From Rhyacichthys aspro (Eukaryota > Chordata > Actinopteri > Gobiiformes > Rhyacichthyidae): a DNA stretch of 64,000 bases. Numbering within the stretch: position 1 is the first letter of the stretch; each line of letters begins with the position of its first letter. The notes beneath the pieces are model-generated. The model was not told the origin of the DNA. It saw only the letters and a program-made list of their open reading frames with translations, and searched no databases. Position numbers and translations under genes: made by a program. The DNA is taken from positions 5,073,010-5,137,009 of the forward strand of contig CM072154.1 of NCBI GenBank assembly GCA_036850595.1. The letters are read 5' to 3'. Below, piece by piece: positions 8,863 to 19,856 of this stretch.

Positions 8863-10990
8863 TGAATAAAATATAGATGAAAATATATCTTTGATACTTT
8901 TAATTACTATAGCATACCTTTTCATGGGGAGAACCTGAGCATCCAAAAGACCTGCTCTCAAATCGCCTCAGGTTTATTCAGCTCTCATTACAACCCTGCG
9001 TTTTATCAAAGCAGTCCATCTGTCGCCGCGCTCGAACCAGCCGTCACCATCAATACGTCTCCTCTTAACGGCATAAAAATGGAGGTTACTTGTCATCCAG
9101 CTTTAGTCGACCTCTTTATCTTCCTCATTGTCTGTCGGCCAGCGCGCTGCTGAGTACGGGCCGCCTAATATTCAATTTCATGTGTGGTGTGCGGTCGATG
9201 TGCGGTGATCATCCTCCAGGCCTGAAGTGGAGTTGATGCCGGAGGCTTGTCCTGCGGCTAACGGTGACCTGACCTCACACACGCACAATTATATTCACAT
9301 ATACGCACACTGCAGAGAAAAGAGAAGTCAGGGGGCAGTGGAATAGTAAAACAAGCGCGAAAAAAAAATTCTCAAAAGACAACCGATGCATTATTAAACA
9401 GGTGTCAAAATGTCAGCAATACTCACTGGATTTGACCCTTTCATTAAGTAGCTTCCAAAAAGCAACTTACATTTTATGAAAAAGAGATGTAATTGCAATA
9501 AGTTGTAAGCATCAATACAATAAAACCAAATGTGGGCTGTAGTCTGGTGGTCTAATAAATAAGGGAACTGTAATTAGAATCTGCCTTTGGGGCCCCTTGG
9601 GAGCACTGTCCCAAATGCTAATTAAGGGGCCATATGGGAGTCCAACAGACAGATCCAGAGAAGGAGACATGACGGCCATCTATGGACTATTATACTGCAG
9701 TGTTTACCATTGAATGTGTTAATGTAAACAATTTTGGTTTAGATTTCTCTAAAATAGTTTGGAGTATTCTAGTATTTTTAACCCAAGTTTAAAGCACAGC
9801 ATTGCTCAAGCTGTTTAACATTGTATGTTTACCCTGAAGGGCCGTGTGGGTTATGGTTAGTGGGGTGTGCAGCTGAGACCTGATGAATATATTTAAAAAA
9901 AGGATTTGGAGCTGTTTTACTGTTAAGTTTATGGGAAGATTTTTTGTTCTCTTTTGTTGTATAGATATACAAAAATGGCAAAGTCTCCATAAACAAGATG
10001 GTTTTAGCAAATGACTCTGAGCAGACAGTGAGCTTTATTTATACACTTAAGACTACAAAGTCACTAGATGCTGAGGACTACAGAACACTAAATAACACCA
10101 CATGGAGGAGCTGAATTAATACATTGGATATTGGAATTGTTTTTGGACCCATGTTTCATCATCAAAGAATGTTTAAGGATCATCTTACATTTCTAAAGAT
10201 GAAAACCTAAAGCTAATTTAACTCATATACTGTACGATTATACAAGTAATAGGAAATATCACTGATATCGTTGCCATGGTGGGTGTTTTTATCTTTTAAT
10301 GAGAAAGTATTTGATTTGCATCTCTAATACAAACTGATACAATGCCATGTCCTTGTTAGTACCATGTTACAGCTTTCTTCCTTGTATCACACCCAATTAA
10401 TTCCAAACTTTTTGTTTGGGCCTGCATAAATACATTTTTTTAAATGAAAAAGGAGAAAGAACATGGTATAATAACTATTGAAAAGGTCAATGCTAATTTA
10501 ACAGCATGTGCAGTATGTGTTTATTTTTACAATATTTAAACCAATAGTCAAACCAGACACTCATAAAAAAGGATTTAGTAGTCTATATGCTCCCACACAG
10601 GAGACAGAGGTCACTAACACTGGGCTCCAGTGCCAAAGTACCACACAGCTAATTAAGTTGAGTAGTGTATTGACAGCGTCTTCAGGAGACAGCTTCACAT
10701 CTTACTCATATAGTCTTTATGGCTTAACACGCTTGACTTTTATATTGGAATCTATACACAAAGTAAGAAACTGTTGATGTTTTAAAAGAAAAAAAAAGCA
10801 TTTGGTAAGGTTATGCTGCATACTATGTCACTATGTACTAAGCATTTATTTAAGGAGGCAGTATCAAGGCAGTAAAGCTTTGTTTAGCACATAGAATATG
10901 TGTAGTCTTTATGATATGTACGTTACTGCACATGCTCATATTGCAATAAAGACCATTTTACATTATATTGTGGCAGATGGGTTAGCACAC
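8863..10990. other. No gene recognised; candidate conserved non-coding block at about 8990-9260
   Basis: The segment 8990-9260 is repeat-free and carries more CpG than its surroundings. That makes it a reasonable candidate for a regulatory element, but only comparative data could show this. The rest is A/T-rich with no exon or transposon signature. Confidence 0.35.
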
Positions 10991-11481
10991 CTAACCTTGC
11001 GCTGCATTCGGGTTCTCATGAGATTTGGGAGTTTCCAAAGTCACGTTAATCCATCTTGTATCGCTCCAACCAAACTGCTTGAGTCGAACCGTGGGCTCAC
11101 CGGACTCTTGTGACCAATGATGTGGCAGCACCAACAGGAAGAGGCGGGTTTTTAATTTGACAAAAGCAACTAGCACTCTCTTATGCTCTTTGTTATCAAC
11201 AGATGTTAGCATTGACGCTGCTATTGAATCAGTTTTATCAGAAGTAGAGAGTATTTCTTCTTTGAAAGAAGCGCAAAGAGTGACACGTTATATCGTTGCT
11301 ATGATTGGTTAAAGAAACCTCATGCTAAACGGATAGTAGTCGGTGCTTCATCCAATCAACTACCAGGTTTTCAACAGAAGGCACTTCCCTTTTGCAAACG
11401 CTTTCAACGGGAGCCTTCCCAGACGGTACTGTGAAACAGACTATGTTCTGTGGAGCAGTTTAATCTGGCGGAGTCAGGTTA
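10991..11481 (+). mobile_element. Internally deleted element with helicase-like coding remnant, copy 1
   Basis: The flanks TAGCACAC (10983-10990) and TAGCAGAC (11482-11489) match at 7 of 8 positions, extending to 8 of 9. The ends begin with TAACCT in opposite orientation. From 11203 the plus strand reads DVSIDAAIESVLSEVES, which is also encoded by the inverted copy at 23398-23656. From memory, peptides of this type occur at the start of multi-copy RecQ-like helicase reading frames in fish genomes. That link is unverified. The frame here stops at 11309-11311. The transposon class is not assigned. Confidence 0.55.
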
Positions 11482-11489
11482 TAGCAGAC

Positions 11490-13282
11490 CTGTTTTTCAG
11501 CAACAAAGTTGTGGGATGGATCAAAAAGTTTTCACGTCCTCTTTGTAACTGCAATAACCTGGAGGGCTTCCACAGTCGTAAAGTGTATGTACTTTAATTG
11601 AATACCTGGTCGGTGATGGGATTTATCATCTGTTACTGCAACAAAAATCGTTCACTACATCATCAAACCTGAAACATGCCCCTGACTATCAGAGCTGCCA
11701 CATCATTGGCTAAACCATCAGTGGTGGTTTGGTCTGCAGTGCTAGGTAAGTACTACCGTGGCTTCTCTGGGAAATCTGGCTTCCTACCATTGCCCATAGA
11801 TAAGCATGTAGGTGAATGAAATAATCTTAATTATCTCTAGTAAATGAATGTGAATGGCTGTCTGTCTGTGCATGTCTCTAAGAGTCAAACTGTAGAATCA
11901 CAAAACTTATTTTGGATGCAAAATGGCACTTTTTAAATTTACTTTTGCACTGTTTAGCACAAACCATGGACACCCATCATTTTGCTACTGGTCTCACTGC
12001 CAATGTATGGGTTTTTTTTATGCATTTTACAGAGCAAAAACTGGGGAGGAGAGTATTTAAGGCACCAAGCTAACTTTACCAGAGTTTACAACTTGCAAAA
12101 GAAGTGAATAGGGCCAATTTTTTTTTTTCTTTGGTTCATGAGGAAAGAGCAGGTCTGACAGCACAGGCAACATTACTGCCAGAGATTTGTGAGAAGACCA
12201 CAGAACACATTATTGCATTATTCAAATATCTACCACTTAAGCATTTTATTTGTCAGAATATGTATTAATGAAGATTTTGTATAATTTTGTATCTTAAAAA
12301 TAAGGAAATTCACACATACACTGCTTTATAAACTCAATTTCCTTATATCAAGTTCTAATGCTTGTACAAAGTCTACAAGAGCTTACTGTGATTATTATTT
12401 TTTTATTTATTTATTTTCAAATACATGAAAAATGACATACTTTTCATTTAATATGAATGAATACTGTGCATTCCAAGTCCACACCAAGCTCTAAATTCTT
12501 AGTTAAATACTTAGCACTACTCATCACAAAAAATAAATGTAATGCATGCATCTTGGTTTCTAAATATTTCAGAATAGATTCAAAAAAGTAAAACCAACCA
12601 GGCACAGGCAATGTCAACTTTCAGTGACCTCAGCCTGTTTCAGCAGCTTGTGTTCAGATGATTTATCTCAATACTCTTGCTAAACTTCCCAAAGATTAAT
12701 TTAACATCCACAACTTTTCCACTACATTTCCATCTCTTTAACATCAGATGCATCTTGCAGGTTTTTGCATCATAGTCCTTGGTAAATGTTGACTGTCAGG
12801 CATGTCTTTTTTCTGCGTGTGGGATCAGTTAAAAACATCCTCCTTTTCAGTAACTGGGAGCGATTAAATATGCATGTTTCTGTTCCGAATGTAAATGATA
12901 AGACGACGGTTCACAGCTGCCTCTGATTCACCAGTGAGTTTGTCTGATTCATTCACGTTTCATCATTCAGTAGAAGTCAAGGAGCGCTGAATGGGACGTG
13001 CTAGACTCCCAAAGTGTTGAGCACAATAAGTTGATAAGGTTTTCTGATGGGACACTCTGCTGTAAACGGTACATTAAATAGACTGCAGGTGCATGTCTTC
13101 TTCGATAGATGCTAGTGATCCAGGAGATGCTTTACACTGGCTTTGAGGGGTTTTTTTTGTAATTAGGTTCTATCAAATACCTTTCATGAATATTAACACA
13201 TAGGCTATGCCTTCGTAGCAGGAGAGGGAAGGAGCAGCAATATTTATAGATCATATTGATTGAACCAGTACTTAAGGAAGTA
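11490..13282. other. No gene recognised
   Basis: Unique-looking A/T-rich sequence. Open frame 11343-11597 begins inside the preceding element and is not supported as a gene. Confidence 0.45.
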
Positions 13283-13620
13283 ATGGTCTATGTCAAACTT
13301 TTCCCTCTGAGGGCCAAAGTGGAAATGTATTAGTGGGCCACATGCCAAATGCACATATCTTTTGCATGTAATTAAAAGAAATGCTCAACAACAGGTAACA
13401 ATAGGTAGCGCCTGATTGGAAACCTTTGAACTTTAGTTTTTTGGTTCAGACCTTTTAAATCCATCACATTGTTTTATTTTTACAATGCTCAGCCATCATC
13501 TCCAATTAAAACAGTAGTTACTGTGTAATTTTATTCACGAAATATGATGACCACCTGCGTCAAATCAAACCCCTTGAAGGGCCAATTTTGGCACCCGGGC
13601 CCCACGGTGGGCACCCCTGG
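13283..13620. mobile_element. Degenerate hAT-like element
   Basis: The left part reads TCTATGTCAAAC then GAGGGCCAAAG. The right part reads GGCACCCGGGCC and ends near GGCACCCCTGG. These are decayed versions of the GTGTCAAACTC/GGGCC ends of hAT elements. The target-site duplication is not clear, so the limits are approximate. Confidence 0.5.
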
Positions 13621-13799
13621 CCTAAGTAATAAGAGGGCAAGCTAAATTCAATAACAGATTATGAATAATTTTGCACAGAACAAGTTTAGGAAAATGCAGG
13701 GCAGATCTGCCACTGTTTCAACCTTGGCTCAACGGGTCGCAACCAAATAAAACAGAATTACACCAAATTGAATCAAATTAGGATAAAGAAAGTACATTA

Positions 13800-13960
13800 C
13801 AATATTCATACATTCATCTTCTTACGCTCGGGTTGTGGGTGACTGGAGCCTATCCCAGCAGATGTGGGTCTAAGGCAGGGTACACCTTGGACAATGGCCA
13901 GTTAGACACAGACACTGACAGGCACTAGGGAGAGGCCCAGGGATCGAGAGTGTGCATTAT
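13800..13960. repeat. Dispersed repeat with 'GGAGCCTATCCCAGC' module
   Basis: It shares GTGACTGGAGCCTATCCCAG and GGTACACCTTGGACAATGG modules with the longer copy at 31690-32035. This sequence type is widespread in fish genomes, as I remember it. I do not assign its class. Confidence 0.6.
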
Positions 13961-15599
13961 CAGGTGTACAGTTGGTGTTGTGGTGAGAGAACAATATGTG
14001 TATGTAGTGTTAAAGTGCAGAACTAAGCAGAAGGACTAACTAAAAGTAACTAAACACCATAGAAAAAGCTAAACCAAGATTAAAACAGGCAGTGAGCCAG
14101 GAGCGTTGGAGGTGGCAGGGCTTGGGGTCAATAACCAACTTACAAAGGTCCTGAATCACCTGACCTAAGCCCTTGTCACACATTCAGCCTGGACGTAATC
14201 ATGGGGATTTCAACTGGACATTTTCCTGATTTATTTATTTTTCTGTGTTTACACATTCAGTTCACATGGATACTATCGGCTAATACCATTTTCAATTTCG
14301 CCCTACCTTCCATGCTCCGATTAATTGTTTCTCCAGTTGAGCTGACAAATTTTTTTTATCTTTATTCATACAGGGAGACCCATGAGAGCACAAGATTCTC
14401 ATTTCCGTGAGTGCCCTGTTTTAGAACAGTACAACAATGAAATTTAACAATATCAAATCAATCAAATACATTTCACAATAATGCCAACAAGTGCATTTGA
14501 GCTGGTGCAAATCCCATCAGTGCTTTGAAGAGCAGAAGAGCCCAATTTAAGCAGTTTTTGACAGTTTTCAGTTGAAACATCTTGCATTCAATGCTTTGAC
14601 CACCATTTTTTGCTTTCCATTTAGGTTTAGACCTTACACAAGATCCCGATGTTTACTCCTTTACTGGCAACGCAGCATTTCAAGTGCTCTTTGCATGTTG
14701 TTGATTATTCATATCAAATTTAAAATGGAGACAGAAGTCAAAAGGAATGGTATAATGATGAAAGAGGGCGAAACACTAAGATTAGAGCTGGGCAGAATAG
14801 CGCTTGAGCGAGAGAGCAGAGGAATAAAGATGTTTGTGAGGAACGAGGAAGAGGAAAAGAGATGAAATAATCATAAGGAAGCCAGAGGAGCGTATACCTG
14901 TCAGGCCCGCGCTGTTCCTCAGGCCATCTGCTCAGACATCAAGGGCTTTGCATTGATTAGCATGCCATTGCTCTCTTCACTTGCATGTGTGTGTTCTGTA
15001 GTGAAGTAGTCCAGATCACACTTACTGAGACCAAGTCATGCCCGAGACCAGAGAAGACTGACACCAAGAAAAGACTGTGGGACTGAGAGTTAAAACCAAG
15101 AGCTGAGTGTGTGTTAATATGCTTTGCAAAACAATTCTGGTTCCTAGCAAACCTCAAGCTTGTGTGTTGGAAGCTTTCATAGAAATGTACAGATCCAAGT
15201 TAGTCTAATTAATTGTGTCTCAACTCGATTCATTAATTCTGGTGAACAGTGCTTTGTCTAACTTAACAACACTGAGGATGTGGAAATGTCAAGATTTGGC
15301 TGAGTTCAAGATAAAGATTTGTTTATATTCTTTTAAAAGTGCTCATCTTCTAGACATATACATACATCTGCATGCCTACAGTGGTGTGATAAACTATTTG
15401 CTTTGTTCCACAGCACCGAAACGGTGACAAATGATATCCGTCTAAGCACAGACGCAGGCAAAGTCTCAGTCTTAGTTCTGCTCGATCTGAGTAACAGTAC
15501 ATCAAATTAACAGAAAGCAAATAAAATCATAACATAAAACATACATATAATCATTAATTAATTAAAACAGAATTAAAAAGCGAAGATTGCAGATAAAAT
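13961..15599. other. No gene recognised
   Basis: Mixed unique sequence. Open frames at 14201-14410, 14572-14865 and 15215-15427 have no domain or splice support. Confidence 0.45.
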
Positions 15600-16236
15600 A
15601 CTTTCAGTTGTAGACAAACGCATGGATGAGCCTCTCTAAGGCTGGTTTAGACACTATACTTTTGATCTTGGGAATGTTCTTGAGATGGTAGAAAGCTGCT
15701 GATGTTATCGATTTTATGTGGCTGTTAAAGTTCAGGTCTGAGTCCATTATTACCCCCAGATTTCTAACCTGATTTTTTGGTTTTAAAGAGAGAGACTCAA
15801 GGTGACTTATAACACACTTTGTTTCTGTGGGCCAAAGACAATCATTTCAGTTTTGTCTGAGTTTAGCTGGAGGAAGTTGTTTTGCATCCACACACTGATC
15901 TGTTCAATGCAGAGACAGAGTGAATCTACAGGTCCGTGATCACCTGCTGTCAGTGACACGTATCTGCATAGTTGTGGTAGGACACATTATTTCTTTGGAT
16001 TAGTTGACCCAGAGGGAGCATGTACAGATTAAACAAAAGGGGTCCCAGGATTGACCCCTGGGGAACCCCACAGGTCACGGCCATTTGGTCTGAAACACAG
16101 TTACCAAGTTCAACAAAATATGTTCTTTCCTCGAGATAGGACTTGAACCATTTAAGAGCAGTACCAGAGATTCCCACCCAGTCTTCTAACCTCTGTAACA
16201 TGATTGCATGGTCCACTGTGTCAAAGGCAGCACAAA
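15600..16236 (-). pseudogene. L2/CR1-type LINE reverse transcriptase remnant
   Basis: On the minus strand the protein begins at AAFDTVDHA and continues through LEDWVGISGTALKWF and the CGVPQGSILGPLLF block, a standard non-LTR reverse transcriptase motif. The catalytic YADD box (near 15955-15965) is broken. It reads YADTCH and then stops, because of a small indel. Further downstream the frame resumes in pieces (SLTAGDHGP, IMDSDLNFNSHIKSI, KIKSIVSKPALERLIHAFVYN up to about 15612). The fragment has lost its 5' part and its 3' end. It is a dead retrotransposon copy. Assignment to the L2/CR1 group comes from the motif style and is not tested by phylogeny. Confidence 0.85.
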
Positions 16237-16261
16237 TTCTTATTTTAAACTGAATTAAAAT

Positions 16262-16434
16262 TAGGTTAAGGGGGCAAATACTTTATGGCTAGGTAGGTTT
16301 GGATAGCTTTTTTCATTTTCTTAATAAATAAAATCACTTAAAAATGGCATTTCGCGTTTTTTACATTTAAATTTGTTTGATGACCTGAAACAGTGGCAAA
16401 ACAAACTTACCTATACTTTTTCACAGCACTGTAT
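16262..16434. mobile_element. Tc1-like transposon end fragment
   Basis: The sequence from GGGGGCAAATACTTTATGG to TTTTTCACAGCACTGTATG matches the right-hand end of the longer Tc1-like copy at 55584-56628 in the same order of modules. It holds only terminal sequence and no transposase. It abuts the LINE remnant. Confidence 0.65.
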
Positions 16435-17439
16435 GTGACCCATGGGACAATATGTGTTTTTTATTAAAAAACACAGTAAAATTAGGCATTAAAATCATCT
16501 GTACTGACCAGTTATCTTCTCTGTGTTTCCTAGCATCCTCTTTACAGCATTTGTACATGTCCCAAAAGTGAAATTTACTCCTTATGTCATTTGCCTTATG
16601 CTTTCGACCATGAACATCTGGCCCAGAGAGTTAAGCCATAAACATGTTGGAGGGGCGAACAGCATCCTGAAAATGAAGGATTGAGGAAAAAATGCAAAAA
16701 GATGTGGGTAATCTCTTAGGTAGATTGGCCATATGTACCAATTTGACTCTTCACATTTTAAATCATTTAGTCCAATGGCTTCCAAAATACGCTTCAGGTT
16801 TAAACAGCCTGTCCCTGAGGTTCCAGTTTTATGAAATAGCAACACAATACAGCCACAGAGAAAATGACACAGTATGAATTAAAGAAAAACCTACTGAATG
16901 TAATTGTTATGTATTTGTATTCATCAGTAAAGTCTTGGCAGAGTCTTGCAGATGTTTACATGCATGTCCAAAACCGTTTACTAGTTTTGATATAGTGCAG
17001 GCCTACGTAGTGATTGAGGTGTTAGGGACTAGGCAGTGTCATAGGATGCAGCCTGTAGTGAGTGTGTGTCCTGTGTGCACATATGGGACTTGTTTGGCCA
17101 TAATTACGCCAGTGCATTGAGGTTTGCAGCTGAATGCAAGTGGGAGGAGGCTGAATAACCAGGGTTACAGATCAACAGGGTCTCCCCGGGGCCCTCACCC
17201 TGATTACAGAGAGGTATGTGAAACAATGGCAGATGGGCAGCAGGGGCCTCTTTCCACTAGGTGTGAAAAATGAAAGACTTGCAGAATTCCACAGCCTAAA
17301 AGTGATGACTTCATCATTAAATGGCCTTATGTAATGGAAACTGGAGGTGATGGACCCACACAGACTAACCTCTGAGCTACTCACAGCAGCCATAAATCTA
17401 CAGTTTACTGTTAATAAGCTGAATTGGTCCATTTTGCAA
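16435..17439. other. No gene recognised
   Basis: The open frames at 16582-16845 (minus), 16935-17120 and 17172-17432 show no recognisable domain. No repeat ends were read. Confidence 0.4.
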
Positions 17440-17960
17440 ACTCGGGCTTAAAAAGTCCATTACCTGATTTTTTTTTTTTTTTTTACTGTTGCATTTAGTT
17501 TCACAGTTAACTTAAAGAATTATCTGTAAAAAAATGAGACCTCAAGACGTGATCTAGGCTTTATAATTAAAGATTTTAATAGATTAGAATGATCAGTCCA
17601 CAGCAGGATTTGGCCAATCACAGTTTACTTTGTTGACGCTGATGTCAACAACAAAGGATCAAGGAAATAAACAATGGAAATGGGTTATTCTGTTGCAAAA
17701 TATGTCTTATTTTACAGCGAAACAGCACAAAAAAGATAAAAATAGAGAAAAGGGCAGCAAATTAAACATGGATAAATGTTGGTAATGCTTTGATGCAATG
17801 TTTAATGAGGCAGAGATAATTATAGCATTGCCACAGTCTACAACGGTAAACTCCAAAGTGGTGGAAAATTTGGTAAGTTTTGCCTTTTTTTCTTAAATAA
17901 AAGAAGCAGGAAAGGTAACTGAGACAGAGACGGAAAAATAAAAAAATGGGTAGTGAAATG
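17440..17960 (+). repeat. Dispersed repeat family R1, copy 2 (long form)
   Basis: This copy matches 58425-58945 over almost its whole length. It starts with a poly-T tract and shares GGCTTTATAATTAA, AACGGTAAACTCCAAAG and a TTAAATAAAAGAAGCAGGAAA module. The 3' part is also shared with the copies at 8556, 29050 and 39330. Confidence 0.7.
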
Positions 17961-18339
17961 CAAAAGATATGACAAATGACAAACAGTAAACTACACACAG
18001 CCGATGCCACAATCCTGAGGAGACCGAGACCAGTGCATGTCATACAGAAAGGCATAGCACACTGAAGAAACAATACTCCATAGACATGTTAAAAAATAGA
18101 CAGCGTTGACAGTTTGAAGGAGTTTTCTCACCCATTTGCTGGATGTGGTATTGCTTAGAGGCAAGCACTTAACGGGCAAGATTCTGAACCTGAAGTACGG
18201 GATATAGTCTGGGATGCATGTGATGTGCAGGCTCAATTGCTAGTTTGAAGAAATGAGGCAGGTGTACAGCTGACAGGCAGAAAAAAGCTATTTAATTGTA
18301 ATTTCAACAGCACCGTGAAATGTACAGAGAGCAGCTGCA
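17961..18339. other. No gene recognised
   Basis: Short unique-looking stretch between two repeats. The open frames there are on the minus strand and unsupported. Confidence 0.4.
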
Positions 18340-18347
18340 CTAAACAG

Positions 18348-19074
18348 TAGTGATGGGAAATCCGGCTCTTCTCAAAGATCCGGCTCTTTTGGCTCGGCTC
18401 CCTTAAAAGAGCTTATGGCTCCCAAATGGCTCTTAATTATCACTCAGAGCCTTTTATTTTATCCCAATTTAGCAATTGTGGTTTTGCGTTGGCAAGCAAT
18501 TTTTCATTCAGTGTTTTCATAAAAATCTTATTTTTATGAATTCAGATTCAGACTTTCTTAATCCCATCAGGGACAATTCATTTAAGCAGCAATAAGACAA
18601 CAAACAGACATGACAACAAACAACAAATAAGCCCAATAGCAAACAACACTAAACACACAATTGGAAGAAACCACTAATGTAATAGAATAAATACAAATAG
18701 TCTTAAACATGTTATAAAAAGATGAATAAAAAATAAAAAGAGACTACTGAGAATTGAAAAGATGAATAGCTGTTGAATAAAAGATTTTGTATACCGATTT
18801 GTTTGTAGAAAAAATACACAGTTATCCTCACTCTGTACCTGGCCTGATTCACTACACTCTATCTTTGGAGCGCATGCCCCCTTCTTTCTATCACATAATG
18901 GTATGATCCTAGTCTGTCCTCCCATGTGATTGGCCACATGTAGACCCATCCAAATATAGTCTCGCCCCTGCCCACAGCTGAAGATTCACCTTTCCCTGAC
19001 AGGAGCCAGCTATTCTTGTTTGCTAGAAAGAATCGGCTCTTAGATCCGGCTCGTTCCCGAACGACACAACACTA
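18348..19074. mobile_element. Non-autonomous hAT-like element, 727 bp
   Basis: Ends begin TAGTGATGGG and, in reverse complement, TAGTGTTGTG. The flanks CTAAACAG (18340-18347) and ATAAACAG (19075-19082) form an 8-bp target duplication with one mismatch. GCTC-rich terminal modules (CCGGCTCTT) occur near both ends. Between about 18541 and 18760 it carries sequence of a different character (TCAGATTCAGACTTTCTTAA), probably an older retroelement tail inserted within it. No transposase frame is present. Confidence 0.8.
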
Positions 19075-19162
19075 ATAAACAGGAACATGCAAGTGAATAG
19101 TGAAAGCTGACTGGACGTGTTTTGGTCAACATCAGCAGCAAGCCTTTCACTAAGGTCTAGTC

Positions 19163-19848
19163 CAGGGGTGGGCAATAATTTTTCCACAAGGGCCACATTA
19201 GAACCTGGGACTCTTGTGGAGGGCCGGGCCAACACAGTGAACTCACACTTAATAAAAACACATATTGTTTAAAGTTTAAACTATAAGCAAAAATAAGTGA
19301 AACATATGCCACCGTTACAGCTACATCATCCTCTGTTTTAGATCTACCCTTTCCATTTTGTTCTAAAACCAGGCCTGGCTCAACATGTTATTGACACCTG
19401 AGAAAATGACTCAAAAAACACTGAAGTTAAGTCTAGTCTCCTGCAGAAACACTAATGATAACAGCTCCTTCCTTTGTGCTGCAGCTTCCAAACAAGACCT
19501 AAACCAAGGAATCAGAATTTATCCTCAACTACGTTTACCAGGCACATAATATACTTTTAACAGTATCAGTCTATTTCATCTCCCCCTCACCACAAAAATA
19601 CCTGCCTGACCTCAGCTGACAGAACACACGTAGTTTATGAACAGAGTGAAAAGGTGACTGTATTATTGTTGACACTAATTAGCAAAGAGTCTTTGAGTGC
19701 CTTCAAATAAAAGTATCACATTTGTATTATGTTCTGTACATGGTCTACACTCTTGTATTAATTCCTTTTCTGACACAAGCCTCCTGATGCCAGACAGCGG
19801 TGGGTCGAGGGCCTGATGTGGCCCCGGGCCTTAAAATGCCCAGGTCTG
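19163..19848. mobile_element. Non-autonomous hAT element, 686 bp, perfect 8-bp TSD
   Basis: GTCTAGTC occurs at 19155-19162 and again at 19849-19856, exactly bordering ends CAGGGGTGGGC and GCCCAGGTCTG (inverted: CAGACCTGGGC). The 8-bp duplication and the CAG...CTG ends are typical of hAT elements. No intact coding sequence remains. Confidence 0.92.
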
Positions 19849-19856
19849 GTCTAGTC

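Noticed and set aside
13283..13620. Exact target-site duplication for the degenerate hAT-like element
   Set aside because: The flanking AAGTAAT-like similarity does not fit an 8-bp duplication placed directly at both ends, so I left the limits approximate.
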